Source of the DNA: Diprion similis
Taxonomy: Eukaryota > Arthropoda > Insecta > Hymenoptera > Diprionidae
Assembly: GCF_021155765.1 (NCBI RefSeq)
Contig: NC_060110.1
Coordinates: 25,008,001-25,072,000 of the forward strand
Length of the DNA: 64,000 nucleotides
Reading direction: 5' to 3'
Shown: positions 1-13,900 of the stretch, in pieces
How positions within the stretch are numbered: the first letter of the stretch is position 1
Layout: every line of letters begins with the position of its first letter
The notes under the pieces: model-generated
Told to the model about the DNA's origin: nothing
The model's input: the letters and a program-made list of their open reading frames with translations, nothing else
Databases searched by the model: none
Translations under genes and position numbers: made by a program

Positions 1-110
1 CTCTCTCATTTCTAGGTTACACGCGCAGCTCCGAGTTTCACTTTTTCAGCTCGTCGCCCGCCACACGCTGCTGATTCTGCTTCTAACGACGCGGGGCCTC
101 GACCGCGCGG

Positions 111-140
111 CCCTCCATGGCCCTCCACGGCCCTCCACGG
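111..140. repeat. 10-bp tandem repeat, three units
   Basis: Three consecutive units of CCCTCCAYGG; only the first differs from the others, by one base. The array lies in a locally GC-rich segment. It is too short to classify. Confidence 0.8.
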
Positions 141-1928
141 TGCCCTCAGCTCGAGCGCAAGCTTCAACTGGAACCCAACTCGGTCCTTCCTAGTCCACGT
201 TACACTCTTTATGGGTTCAAATCCTACATTTGTGTAGCCACTAGTGGTGGAACTGGTTCGAACGATGTTCGGACCCCACGTGCGATTACAACAAACAACT
301 TTTACGTTCCAACCATGTGCCGGTATTGCAGAAGGCTTAAGCCGAAAATTTACTACATACTTTTTGCGTTTTCCTCCCATTTTTTCCGGGATGACTCTCT
401 GACGTTTTACAGTCCCGAATTAATCATATGCTTTGAATGGTCAACACAATTCCAGTATACCTACCCAATTGCTGCGGTTAATCCATGAGTTGTCCGTTTC
501 TACTTTCCACCCGTTCGGAACAAATTAAAAGCAGGTGCCTACTCCGCTCTGGATTGATTTCATTGATTTTCCTGACACGAAGAAAGTGAAGACGAAAACC
601 TGTGGAAGTTCATACGTGATATCTTTTACCAGATTGCTTAAACATGTATTGTCGCGTTTCTCCTATACAAAATTTCGTCAATTGTTTACAAAGATATAAT
701 CATGATTTATAATTGTACTTACAATTGACAAAAATTGTGAGAAGACATGGAAAACAGTCGAACCAAGTCAGAAAGTTATAATTAAATTGCAAATATCTGG
801 GCATCTGATATCTGCAATCACAAGCAGAGTAGACAATCGGTGTGAACAACGTTACCCAAAAAATGACAATTCCGAATGACGCACCTAAATAAATCTTGGG
901 AATACTTTTTCTGCGGTCTTGAACATACGTTATTTAATCATTTTCGGAGAAAATCGAAAGTACCAACGCTCTCAGTTGAGCTTCATTCACCATTTTCAAT
1001 ATTGTACTCTCCACAAGACCGCCGCGTTATCGCTGAAATTTCACGATCAGCAAATTTTTTTGTAATGTAAAATATACGTGCCAGCTTCGTATTCGGTGAT
1101 ACTATTAAAGGTTGGACTAGAGATTTTTTAAGCAACTATCGAAGGAAAAAGTAAAAGAAATATAGGAATTTCATCGTTCCAATATCGCTGATTAATACCT
1201 CTACGCATATTCGTATAATACCGAATAGTCTTTATGTTATAAAGCCGGATTGAGACTTTCTATCGGCCTTAGAACGGAATCACTGTTCGCTAGTTCCACC
1301 TCTAACATTATTGGCAAACAATTTTTTTTTCGTTTGTGTAATTTATTTTCCACTAATGAGCATCTTCCATCCCATACTTACAGTTATTGCTTTATTGTAA
1401 CAGTTTTCTTTGCTTAAATTATTCACGTCTGCAGAAAATATGTAAAACATTAGAATACTACAGCATTTTTTAGTACTTTGAATTTTTCGCGGGATAAATT
1501 TTTCAACTTCTTAACGTCTTGCAGGTTACGTTTTTAGTTTTTGTCAATTCTGTTTCGATCAGCCCCTTTTCATTAAGTTCCTGCTTTTCTAGCTTTATAC
1601 CTTTTTCCCTCAACTACAGAAAACTTTGAATTTAATATATTTCGAAATAAATGAATCTCTCGTTATGTATTCTAATAATTGCCTTCATAGGCGATATAAT
1701 AAAATAACGCGATTTTGGCACCGTATATCGCAGTCTATTGGCCGCATTGTATAATAACAGCTGACGTTGTGAATTGTCGAGTTTTCAACGCCTGCGGTTG
1801 CGCCATGCACAATCCGTCACACTTTTGCTTTTGTGCGGAGTGTTTTTCTTTCTTCTCTTTCTTTCGTCCTTTTATATTTGTCAGCTTGTTTTTGTTTGTT
1901 TTGTCCCCCTTTTTTTTGCAGTGCTCAA

Positions 1929-1936
1929 TGACGTCA
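1929..1936. promoter_or_regulatory. Perfect CRE palindrome (TGACGTCA)
   Basis: TGACGTCA is the consensus for CREB/ATF bZIP dimers. Within the next 70 bases several CGTCA or CGTCG half-site-like motifs follow. No transcript could be assigned, so the site may be fortuitous. Confidence 0.35.
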
Positions 1937-2936
1937 TATGCCGCGTCGTTTCGCGTCACTTTACAGCCACGACGTTACTTCGCGTCATCGGAAGGGAATT
2001 GGCTAATTATACGCACAGATACCTATACTTATGCGTGCATTTGGCCGAACTTTAAGCATATAGAGTGATTAATTCGGATTCCATGACATGATAATTCGAA
2101 AATGGTCAATTCAGGGTGTTCAATTTACGATTTCAAAGTAATCGAATCATGGATTTTTTTAATTCAATTCTCATACAACCTAATCACTTTTCACGAAAAT
2201 GCTCTCTATAATTTAGATTCACGTTATAGATAGATGAATTGTGTTCGTAAGTCGTATAATAATTTATTATACTAACAAGTGCGTTTGCTATATTTCTTTT
2301 GCTATTTTTTGCCCGACATTTTCTCAGTGGATTAATAGATACTCTAATGCGACAGTAATTGGTTGACAAGGGAAAAAGCTCATCTATTCGGATAATCTTA
2401 ATCAACAGGAGGACTCCTGTAATTCATACAAGCGAAATGTATATCTATAGTTCCTCATTATTGTATAGGTCCCAGTTTAATCAGTTTACAGTTATTCCTT
2501 TTTTCCTCTCGCCTGATCAATAGCATTGCAGGTAATCGTGAGCCGAAAGCGCGGCAATGCTATTGATGATCGGCGAAGGTAGGTAGCAATAAAGTAGGTA
2601 AATATAAGGCGTGACAGCGCCAGGGGGAGAATGCAAAACGTTGACACGTAGGAATAAGAGTGGCGGCTGGCCCGGGTGAAACTTGCTCGCTGCGGCAGCG
2701 CCGTCGTATACCTAGATGCATGTACGCGTGGCCAGAATAAACTTTGGATGAGTTTCGATGTGGGACTTTCGTTTTTTAACCTTCGCTAAGGTCGGTCGCG
2801 GTCGCTTGCCGCGCTGCCGCGCTGACCGAACCAGCCGCGGCCACGTCGTCGCTGCCTTTGAGATTTGCTGAGTGAGCTGCGCTGATCGTGAGCTGCGCTG
2901 CACGCGGTACTATTTGGCCTAGCCTGCGCGTATAGG

Positions 2937-3107
2937 TAAGTAAGTAAGTACCTACCTACCTACCTACCCACCTACCTACCCACCACGATCACGCGGCCCA
3001 GCCGCAGTCTTTCTAGAGAACGGGGACGCAAATAAAATAGCGTCGTGTATACATGGCTAGCCATGTATATGCACATGTAGGCAGGCAGGTAGGTAGGTAG
3101 GTAGGTA
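2937..3107. repeat. Facing GTAA/CCTA and GGTA tetranucleotide arrays
   Basis: A GTAA then CCTA array (about 2937-2992) is followed 85 bases later by a GGCA/GGTA array (about 3079-3107). The two are reverse complements and could fold into a large cruciform or hairpin. Similar GGTA tracts recur at about 37,545, so this looks like a genome-wide microsatellite. Confidence 0.85.
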
Positions 3108-6084
3108 CGAGAAAACGAAAGTGAAACTTTGCCACCGAAGAACGAACGTAACGAATAATATTAGCGACGCGTTGACACACTTGTACGCTTACCGAACCGC
3201 GTCGCGGCGCGTCCCGTACCTCTGGAGAAACACAACCGTCATCCCAAACGTGTCGGAAAATCATTTTTACCGCCAAAAGGGTCATTTTCATATTTCATAT
3301 TCTATTTACGCTTTATTCTCGGCACTATTCCAGCGCGAATTGACCGCAGTATGCGTGACCGGAGTGTGGGTTGATCATGTAGGTACCGAAGGGTCTGGCA
3401 CAAGTTTCATGGAAGGTGAAGATAAATTGATGGGAAATGGCTTGAGAAGAATGTTGGAAACTCGTTACGAGGAAAATCAGTTATAAGCGATGCTCTGGTT
3501 CTGATGAGATTTTAGTATAATGAGCTTGCCGTTACTGACGCTACAGGACATTCGGATATTAGAACGGTTAAATACACGGATCGACTTGCTTGTTGATCGA
3601 TACTTTGCTTATTCATAATACAGAGAAGAGAAACAGGAGGTTGAGGTATAAGTTAGGCATGTCGAATACGTAAGAGAGCGCGGCGGACACTTTCGCTGCA
3701 GGCGGAGTCTTTAAAGCCGGTTGTTGAGTCGAGTCGGGTCCGAAGCTAACATAAGTGTGTCACCGGGCTACTAAGTGCAAATAAAATGCGATCGTCGAAT
3801 GTTTTCAGCCAGAGTAGATATTGCGTAACGTGGGAAGTTTAGGTAAGTGTGTCAGCGTGGTCAGTATAATACGACGACGTCCCCAACCGCGTCTCCCTCT
3901 AGCTCAATGCCGACTCAATGCCGAGTTGTTATACATACGTGCCTATGCAAGCCTCACACCTATGCCTACGGCGTGCCGACGGATATGTTGATTTATAAAT
4001 AAACAGTATTCATCGAACTTTCTTTGGACTCATCGTCCCTGCCCGAAATCGCAGCGCACCGTCCGTCCCAAGGATGAAAGATTAATAAACCGCATTCCAC
4101 ACCAAAATCAACTCCGAGGCATCGAAACGTCGTCTGTACGATTCACCACAGTGGCAGATTTCTTTTCGGAATAACTATGGGATCTATATTGGGATCTAGA
4201 CACCGGAGTTGTATATGCTTATCAATGTTATCAATGTTAATAGTCGTAAAACTTTACGTTGACGACAAATGTTGACGATTTTTAACCCAACGCGAGATAA
4301 CTAACATTCTGTATAAAATATGCAGGTATTAAATATCCAAACCAATCCTGACTAGAATACTAACTGTATATAAAAAGTGCAAACTCAGGAAAAAATTCGT
4401 ACTCCATGAAGATCATGTCAAATAATAATTATTTACTAATAGTCGCTGTCATTGAAAATTGAAAAAGTGACTATTTATCCCGAAAGTGACCTATCATCAT
4501 CGTTAAAAATTAATCCATTATTTGAGGCAATCGTTAAAGCCATTCTTCTTCTAAAAAGAATCACCTTACATCGCGTGAAACAAAGAAAATAGAAAAAAAA
4601 ATGCCACTCCAAACCGGGTCTCAGAGAATGACTCGGCTAATTGTATAATAGTGCCTACGAGATAAATCTGGTTTTGCTGCATAGTATCTAAAGTTTTGAA
4701 TTAAATATTTTTTGTTTCTTATATTTTTTCATAAAAGCATGTCAGTGCAAAATGTGTAAGCATGTAAGTGTAACAATTTGACCCTGCAACGCTCGCTGCA
4801 ACGTGCATTAATTGATCCAAACAAGCTGGACTTCCGACTCCTGGTCTTGCAGCAGTTTGGTGGAATGTTATTGCCAAATCTGTGATGTAGAGAGAGGATC
4901 GTAAGACAACACAAGCAGTAATGCAAGCTTCCGAGTTCAAGAGGTCGAGAAACAATAACAAGATGAGTTTAAACACGCGGGGAATCCGCCCGCCGAGTAC
5001 GAGACAGAATTGCGCATGGTTCGGACAGAGTAAAGAGTTGGTATCCCTAAGCGGTCGGTTATGCTCGCCCTGCTGTTCTCTCTTTCTCTTTTCCTCGATG
5101 CGTGTCAGTAGGACTCGACTCGAGTCGCGAAACGTAACGCGCTTGCGTTACGTCAGCTGCGCAAGATTCACTTTCGTTCTCTTCGGCGGGATCTGGCGTC
5201 TCTTCCCCCACCACGTGACGCCAGCGACGGCCGAGCGTCCTCGTGACTTCCGTTCGCCGATATGACGCCTCCCCCCCTTCCTCCTGTTTCGCCGCGAAGG
5301 ATTTGCCAGGGAAGGCTGCAGGCTGCAGCGAAGGATAGCTCGTGCGCCTTCTCTACCGTTGACTTTCTGCACCGTAAAGGCGTTCTTACCTCTTCACCGG
5401 ACCGTGATAAAACCTCCGCATGAACCCGACGCGCTGAAAGCGAATCTTGCAGCCGACCTGGATGAAGGACTTTTCTCGGTCACTCTTCTTTATGCTGCTG
5501 ACATAGTACCGTACTACAATTTAACGGCGAAATGCTGATTTGAAGCAGTGTTTCAAATGCGTGATCGTATAAATTGTACGCAACCACCATCACCGGTATT
5601 AGCGATCCCTAGATCCTTAGATCCACGGGACGCTAAAATGTACTCAGAATTCAGTAATCGTTGTTAAGATTACTTCGATGTATCACTTTAGTGATGGTTA
5701 TAGGTTGGACGATGCTGCTGATTTTTTATTTTGTTTCGGATGTCTTGACTAGCTCGTGGCATCAAGTCCACGTAATATGCAATGTGATTTTGACTTGGAC
5801 GATAAATGTAAACGAAACAGACGATGCAGTAGCCGACGAAGTATTACATACGTAAAAACAAAAAGAGAATAGATGACAAGCGGCACTGACAGTTTTCTGG
5901 CGTTAGTTTTCCCACACCTTTGGGTTTCGTAACATTGAGACTTTCGTTTTTAGAATTGCCTTGCCAGGCGTGATTCGGCCCGGTTTCGCTCGTTCCGTTC
6001 CTCCGCTGTGGATCTTATCTGTAAACGTGTTGTGAATCACCGGATGCAAACGAAAAATTTTCACCCTGGAATCCGTCGGCAGTC
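3108..6084. other. Non-coding stretch with GC-rich island
   Basis: No gene recognised. A CpG-rich island at about 4,970-5,380 is open in several frames because of its base composition, but its translations resemble nothing known. It could be a promoter or exon of an unseen transcript; the sequence alone does not decide. Confidence 0.4.
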
Positions 6085-6400
6085 AATTTGAACCCTTTCA
6101 GTCGTACACTTTACAACACAATATTTTAGCCTGTATTTAGTTACTCGCGGGTTTTTGGGGTCTCTGATAAGGAACCTGTATCAGAATCTAATCATTTATA
6201 AATCCAAGATGGCGGATCCAATATGAAAAAAACTATAAAAATTCGATTACTCTAGCCGAAACTTTTTACTCGGGAGTTTTTGCGGTTATACGAAGAAACA
6301 AAGATCATTTGAACTTGTAAATAAACTGTGATAAGGCTAGGCTTGAAAATTTTTGAGATGGGACGCTGAGAATCCCACTGCGACTGAAAGAGTTAAATTC
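6085..6400. mobile_element. MITE with CTTTCAGTCG terminal inverted repeats
   Basis: The left end (6085-6106) and right end (6378-6400) are imperfect reverse complements sharing AATTTRAAC and CTTTCAGTCG. The right end abuts a TTAA (6393-6396) and the left begins CCCTTT, which would fit a piggyBac-type non-autonomous element; that family call is inference. The interior includes AAGATGGCGGATCC and a block (about 6,155-6,220) also found, inverted, at 24.4 kb. No transposase is encoded. Confidence 0.6.
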
Positions 6401-7785
6401 AGGCTCCATATCGTCACACGTGGACACTCGAGATTCTTGTTTTTTCATCTCAAGTAATGGATGAACGAAAAATTGCTGCATCAATTCGCACCACCGCTCA
6501 GTTATTCTTCGGACCATGTGAAGAATAAGGAGCCCTGCAAAGCTGCAAGACTTGCTCGCTCCTTGCGCGTCGTCTGCTAGCAATTGCGGCGACTGTCTGC
6601 TGCTGGCTTGCCTGGTTGAGCTCACGATCCGTGACGCTCCGTGACTCAGGATCTAGGCCAATTGTATAACACCGCTAACGTTTCACTAAAACCATTAAAT
6701 AATAGACCGCTCATTGCGTTTTCTTTTCTTCATCCTCCACCCCTCCTCTCGTTGCCGCTATATCTATCGCTTGATCTCGCTGTATCTGTGTTGAGCCTAC
6801 TTTGATCCTATCATATATTTCAGGCGGTAAGAAGGTAGATCCTTGCACGCCTTCCGGTCCATAATTAGATTTACACGTAAGCGTGCATGCGAAAGTAGGC
6901 AGAAATATTATATTATCCGCAATGTGGTTAAAACCGCAGAGGTTTTTCGATGCGGTTCGTTCGCTGTAATCGTTACTCCTGAACACGTCGAGAGATACAG
7001 ACGACAAATCCAGATACAAATATAGAATGACATTGGTAAAATAATTGTGATTTTGGTACAATACGACAGGAGTTCAGAGATCTATGGATCGAAGGGCTGA
7101 GTGACCGTAAATACTTCTTGTTCAAAAAATTGAATATTCCAGCATTCGAAACCGAATCTGAGATCAACTTGAACTCTTTTGACAGCCAAATCACTCTTCT
7201 TTCTTTTTAAAAGAAACGACAAATTCGTGTATAGATATTATTAAATTCTGATGACGCGTAAACTGAAATGCGCGGTATCGATAAAATTTTCAGTTAGCAT
7301 ATATCTACTGTCATGTTTTCAAATAATAATAATTAGAATTGAGTGAATTTATATTCATTTCATATGTCAGTTGTTGACTACCGATATTTCACATACCTAT
7401 CTGTAGTCAATAACCAATCCAGTTTTTCAAAGTGACTGATTCTTGCCGGCATAATTGTTTGTCGAAGAGGCTAACTGACCAGAGATTAACAGAGAGTGTG
7501 ACGAAACGCATTTTCTTCTGTAACAATATAGGTACGAATAATGTGATCAAGATCAACTGCATTTTCACTGAATGATGTCACGCGATCCGTGCTATTTAAA
7601 GATCATCCGATCGACGGAGGCACGTATAGCATATCAGGCGAAGGCGGTACCCGGAAGTCCCGTCGGTGTCTTTGTCGTTCTGAGATACTCCGCAAGCTGC
7701 TGCATCGAAAGGAAGCAGAGGTTTACGCTTTCAGGAATCAGACCTCGAGTCGTCGGTGGATAAAGCTCGATGCCCCGGCCGCCAT
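6401..7785. other. Non-coding stretch
   Basis: No gene, RNA or clear repeat recognised. The short frames present are AT-rich and look random. Confidence 0.4.
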
Positions 7786-7980
7786 TCAACGACCCGGAGC
7801 ACGTACCTCGCCGTATTCAAGGAAGACGATTGCGGAAACCAAACCGCGGGGCCGAATCATCCTGGAAATGACGTAGAACGGCCCCTGATAAAGCTTCCGG
7901 ACCTTGGGCGCCACCCTCGGTGTGCGGCTTCGCAAGATCGCGACGCGGTCACTGATAGCTATTTTATCCTCGACGTCGAT
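7786..7980 (-). pseudogene. Remnant of LTR-retrotransposon integrase C-terminal region
   Basis: A 64-codon frame lying between two stops has no start codon. It contains SDRVAILRSRTPRVAPKVRK followed by LYQGPFYVISRM. This resembles the end of Gypsy-class integrases, where a GD-x-V-L strand is followed by a K-L-x-x-x-x-x-GPF/Y-x-V-I motif. It is interrupted by a stop immediately upstream (7981-7983), and no reverse transcriptase, protease or LTR was found around it. The surrounding 7.6-8.1 kb is GC-richer than its neighbours, as expected for a decaying insertion. Family resemblance was judged by eye only, and a chance match is possible. Confidence 0.35.
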
Positions 7981-10900
7981 TTAAACGACGGATGTCAGTT
8001 GCACGTACGATGTTTTTCACATGCTTATTGGGAGGAGGGCCTTTTCGGAGCAATGGCTCCCACGGAGGTTCGATTTCGATTTTACATCAACGGATCTAGG
8101 AGTCTAATCGTGAAGTAGTGAATAATGAAACTTCAATGCATCCAAAGTCGGAAAATTGTTATCAAATCTATTCAAATCTACCATAAGTAATTACCTAGAG
8201 CTTGTAATTTGAACCTCTTTCATAATTCTTTTGCGTATACATATTATTATTCACTTTTTCTATTGGGCTTGTATGCGTTAATTCTTATGTGAATTCGGCC
8301 GTTATATTTCACGTGCCTGATACTAGCGGTTCCTGTGGAAACAGATAAAAATTCCAAGGACACCTGAGGGGGCCATGAAAACTGTAGTATGCAGTACCTG
8401 GTTTAGTAGGGGAAAAAGCTTGATTAAAAGAAAAATTTTCCTTGAACTGTGCAATACAGAAAGGACCAGCAAAAATATTACAAATTACTTTGAAAACCTT
8501 GCATTATGGGTATCCTTTTCAATTTCATACAATGGTCTATTCAGCTGTGCCTCCTACCTCGCTAATTTTTCGCAAATGATATCATTCTGATGCGGCAAAG
8601 AAATATGGAAAAATTTAATCGCCACGAGTTCAAGGTACAGACTGATTCGTTAATGTCAAACATGTCATTTTAAATACCTACCAATTGTGCAAACGTAACA
8701 TTCGCTCCATTCTGAGGGCACAATATGCGGGACAATACGTTGCTGAAAAGTTAATGAACTGTATGAGCTTCCTGGAAAATTTTCGGCTTCATTTGATATC
8801 GCACCGTTTAAATACTTCCGCATCTGAAATAAAAGCTTGACAAACTTTCGGTAGAATGTTGGAATTTGATTACCATATTCCGCTGATTGTGAGACGTTGT
8901 CATTATAATTTCGTGATGAATTAACTCACCGCACTGCATATTTCTTCTCGTAGTTTACTCTAATAGAAAATTGCAAAAACACACATTTGGTGAAATGGTA
9001 CGCGATGATAAAGGTTTTGTCATTATTATGTAGCTGTTTCAACAAAATTAAAGGGCAAACGAATGAAATCCATAAATTCCTCTTGATTGTCGAGAGCTCG
9101 TTGAGGGAAGTCTGGACAAAAAATATGTGGTGCATACATTTAGTGGCTATGTTTAAACGCACGATTACTCCATCGACTTATACAATATACATAGAATGAA
9201 TTGAAATTTCTAATAAGAGTAACTTTGTTTCATTCATGGAATTTCGGAACGAGAAGATACCGACTGGGTAATTCCAGATGAGCTCTGCAACATCCGACGT
9301 ATACTTTCTTGGAACACAATCCACCACCGCAAAATATCCGTTACTCGTAATTGTTACAACAATTCAATCGAAATCCATATAATAACGCTGCAGGGAAAAT
9401 CAAGGAAAATGTTTTTATCCTATGAAAATGTAACTATGTCCTGCAAGAATCTAGCATAAGAGTTAATGGATTAAAGTTCGTACGAGCAGAATGCTTTTCA
9501 TATGGTTTCTCAAGTTACCAAGGATGGTTAATGGCCATATTTCTATAAGGAACTATAGCTTTCCGATTTGAAATTCGACCCCAGAGACAATGTGCTACCG
9601 CAGAATCTGCGGAAAGCAAGAGTCTACCGTGATAAGAAGGGAAAATTTTGATAAATATTTTTCAACGGAGTCGTAAGAATACGAAAATGGGATGTTTCGA
9701 AATATTTTCAAATATTTCAAACAACATGAACTTTTCACAAGACTGACATCAATGGACGGAGAACAACTTTTACTCTCATTCAAGATGTCGAGGTAGATGA
9801 CAAAGGGGTGAGAAGAAGAAGGAAAGGATAAATTACACGCTACTTGATCATCGAAACGGTGTTGTCTTGCCAAAAATAAACAACCCAGCATTTAAATGTA
9901 TGCTGTGGACGGAGAGAACAATAAGCCGCAGCGGTTAGTTGAGGTGATGTCAGATGGGTAAGTATAATATGGGAGTCCAGCTCGTGCGACACAATTGCAG
10001 GAAGACCAGCACCACCACGACAACCACCATCACCGTCGCTGCTTCCTTCTCTCTCTCTCTCATTCTCACGCTCTTTTACTCACTCTCCGTTTTATGCGGC
10101 GCCTCACAATCAGCTCACACCACATAGCGTAGAAAGTGACACCTCGAATCAGGCTCCAACTACATGCTCGTAATTTACAAAAAGACTTAACGCTGTCGTG
10201 GATTCCGATTGAAATAATGGAAGAATTCGGAATGGAAAACAAATATTTAAATTTTAGAATATATTTTTCACTCAACTCTTAATTCTCTGACCAAAAATAA
10301 CGCTCAGTATTAAGCTCTTTGGCAATATTAGTGTTCCGTACTGAATCAATGGTTGAACGTAGTAGAGATTATACGACTTAATCAGACCATACCTACCAAC
10401 AGAGTATCCATGGCAAGCTTTTAATAAATGCAAGCTTTTGCGAATTAACGAATCCCCGAACGTTCCCTGTACTTATATTAGTTTTCATACCTTACACCTA
10501 GGCGGTATACCCGTGAGGCTAACTTCGGCGTCGTAAGTACGCAAGGCTCGCTGTCAAACCGAGACGCGAAAGCTAGTGCCACGAGGAGACAATGCCTTTG
10601 GTAAATATAGGGCATAGTAATTAAGCGGTTATATAACCAGATGGTGGCAAGCGCCATGCCAGCGCAGAGTGTCGAAGCGAAGCCTGAAATGTCTATCGGG
10701 TAGAATATCTGCCTGCACCGCAAACGAGTGCAGCATGTCCATACCTACACATGCACGTGGGGTTATCGTAGCTGTAGAAATTTTATACCCATTTTCGTCA
10801 CCCCGCCGGAGATGGAAAAAAGAAAAATAAGTAATTCCTGCCACGCTTGAGGCTGTTTATCTACGGTAAACACAATTCAGTCGTATTTAATTTGTACTCG

Positions 10901-13900
10901 GGAGTTTGTACTTTGTCCTAAATTAATTCCATCTCTTACGCCAGTGCGCTCACTCGAGCAACAGCAGCTGCAAAACACTCAAATTTAAACGATACTGGGT
11001 TGACAATAACGAGCCCAAACATCTCTCGAAACTTACTCGGCATCGCGACTGATCGTGAGTGAATTACGAAGCGCACAATCGCAAATGTATTTGTCCTATA
11101 AGCACTTGCCGTCCGTAGCCTGACATCGCTGTACACCGTCCACGCACTTTGGACTTTGAGAACTGCGGTTTCACTTTCCACCAAAGAGCACAACGATGTA
11201 CATATATTTGCGGCAAACTAGGACTAGCCGCAGCACTCATACATCTTTACCGTTAGTTTGCGATCCATGCGTTTTCTCGACGTCAGACCATGAGAAGCCC
11301 TTGTAGGTATGCCTATGCGGTTATAAAGTACACGAGTTCAAGTTCCGATGTTTTAAATATAGAAAAATTCTACACATCCTCTAAATGACAATGTGAGGGA
11401 GTTGAGAAATAGGATTTGAGATAAGCGTAGGTACCTAACCAAAGCCATGGTCATGATTCCTAAATTACTCTCGCTGCGAGAGAGCGAGGCACCGTGCGAC
11501 ATCTGCTGGCCGCCTGCTTTACACCCGATGATAACTCATATTTTTTGTATAACATGAGCGTTAAATGGATGCCCCGAAGAGCCGGATAGGTTGTTATATG
11601 ATGCGTGCGATCTTTGGTCTACAGCTCAGGGCGAGGCCCCAAAGTATTGGTAAATCATTATAATTGATGAACCAAAGTCGTCGATTTAATTTATAACATC
11701 AAATTAGAATTTAAATGAAAAATTTAGTGAAAGTTGAAATAACTGCTGATGTTAGTCTCCTGGTCCTAGTAATCACGGGTATAACGTCCCCCACGTCCCC
11801 CACGTGTTGTTTTGCGAAATGAATTAATTTGAACTTCATAACATTGATGATTAGAACGTGTGACATAAAAGTAAATTAACAAAGAATATCTAACTAGACC
11901 GGTACATACTCTACGTGGCGGGACACAGCAAAAGGAAGAAGACGACCAAAAAGAAGATTGAAATATCAAATATTGAATGATTTCGAATATGAAAAAATTA
12001 GTCGTCCCATCGTGGATTTTGTTAAAACCTCAGCTTTTATCGGTAAAAGGAAATTTTTCATGTACAATGAATTTTATAATTTCATCCTGAAAATCTTGAG
12101 AATTCAAAATTAACCAGAAACTTCTACCACTTTCATCAACTGTTCCTGTGCCGTTGTATCGGAACTGGTTGAATATAGCGATTGATTATCATATCAGATG
12201 CCATCAGTCTTTATTCCATTGTCGGTTTGAAAAAGTGCTTTCTGCCTCTTGCAAACGCCCCGATGTCCTGCACGTACGAATGTACGTAGATAGGTATCTA
12301 GATAAATAGTAGGTGGACACACCTGGGACACAACTCAGCACGTATAGAGTACGAAGAGCCGTCGTTACGGTAGGTCCGCGGTGGATGGCGTACCTACCTA
12401 GGTATAAGGTATACCTACTCGTATACCGTACCTTACCGCACCGTGGAGAACAGCAACGAGCCGCGTCGCGCCAGCTAAGCATCGCTGGTGGCGTAGATTG
12501 TGGTTCTCCCATTTACCCAGTTCCCCTCGCTGTTATGTAACCAAGTGAAAGTGGCACAGCAGTGGTAATCGTCGTTGGCAGCGGCCGCGATCCATCGACG
12601 GCAGCACCTCGCGTTTATTCCACTCTCATATACCTCCCAACCTACTACGTGATACCTATTGCAGGAAATATAAATATAAACAAAAATTAAATTTAATTGC
12701 TGTCAGAATATACCGCAACGTATCGAATTTCGATGCTCCGTCGTCTCGCGCGAATCACTAGAATTCGTAAATTTGTACGATATCTACGTTAATGCTGTTC
12801 GCGGATGAAAGACACGGTAAGACTTGACTGACCGTTTGATTCAAGAAATCCGATATCAATCACGTTGATGGTATAGCGTGAGCATGGGGAGTTGGATATT
12901 CTGAAAGTCGTTACGCCAAAAACCATGATACCAATACAAATTTTCTAGTTCCATCAGCCCATCGGAGTAGCTCTAGATCAAACTATTTCTTCCAAATTTC
13001 CCCGATTCGTATAACGAGAAGAGAGAAGATATGAGAGCCAATGAAAATCGATCGGTTGTCTCAACCGCTTCACCGAGGCGGGGTTGAAGTGCCAAATTTG
13101 AAAATTTCCGAAAGAGCCAAATACAGAAAATTTAATGTCAGCCAAACATCTTCAACGGGGTCAGGAAACATTTTCAATTTCTTTCTATATATTCTCGAGT
13201 GAACGTGAAATGTACATAATGAAATAATCGTACAGTCCAGCGAACGCGGGCGAGGACGTGACGGTGCCGTTTCAAGATAATTTCCCGACACTCGCGCAGC
13301 TCGACGGAAACGTCGTAGTTTCGAGCGAAAATGTCTGATACCGTCAGCATCAGCTGCACCACGTGACCGGGACGTGCGAGGTGCATTTTAGAGAGGAACC
13401 CCTCGCGGAGCGGCTGACCCAAATATCAATCAGTGAAAGTGGCACGGCGAGCCAGCAACACGATTCACCCACACGCGCGGCTCTCGTGTGTACAATTCTC
13501 TCGGCTCTCCCGCCCGATCAGAGAAGGGAACAAACAACACGGACACGGGACACGTATTACTGCAGCCACGTTAACATTGGTATTATGGTATTGGTATACC
13601 ATAGCCACACTCCTCGTTGAGATTGTTGTCTTAGTTAGATGATTCTGAGTCTCAGTGCTAGACAAGCGACCGTTGATTCCGTCACTATTTTTTGCGCCTA
13701 TGTACTCATTCGCTTTTTCATCTTTTCCACTTCCTCAACAACTGGGATATTCATTGTAAATACACGTACTACCAATATCCGTACGAATTATTAAGGTGAA
13801 TTGCATTACACGTGGAAATGCATGCACACTGTATATAGTTATATACGGTATATTCTGTCATGCTTAATCGTGAATTTTAAACAACTTTTTTTCATTAATT

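Larger units (their letters stand above)
1..2936. other. Non-coding stretch, no recognisable gene
   Basis: No reading frame here looks like a known protein or shows a convincing exon chain. The left edge (about 50-200) is GC-rich and contains a short 10-bp tandem repeat; the remainder is AT-rich. A GC-richer patch at about 2,540-2,930 has no recognised content. A perfect CRE-like palindrome lies at 1929-1936. Confidence 0.5.

Noticed and set aside
203..217. GGGTTCAAATCC resembling a tRNA T-arm (B box)
   Set aside because: There is no A box at the right distance and no acceptor-stem pairing, so it is not a tRNA gene.
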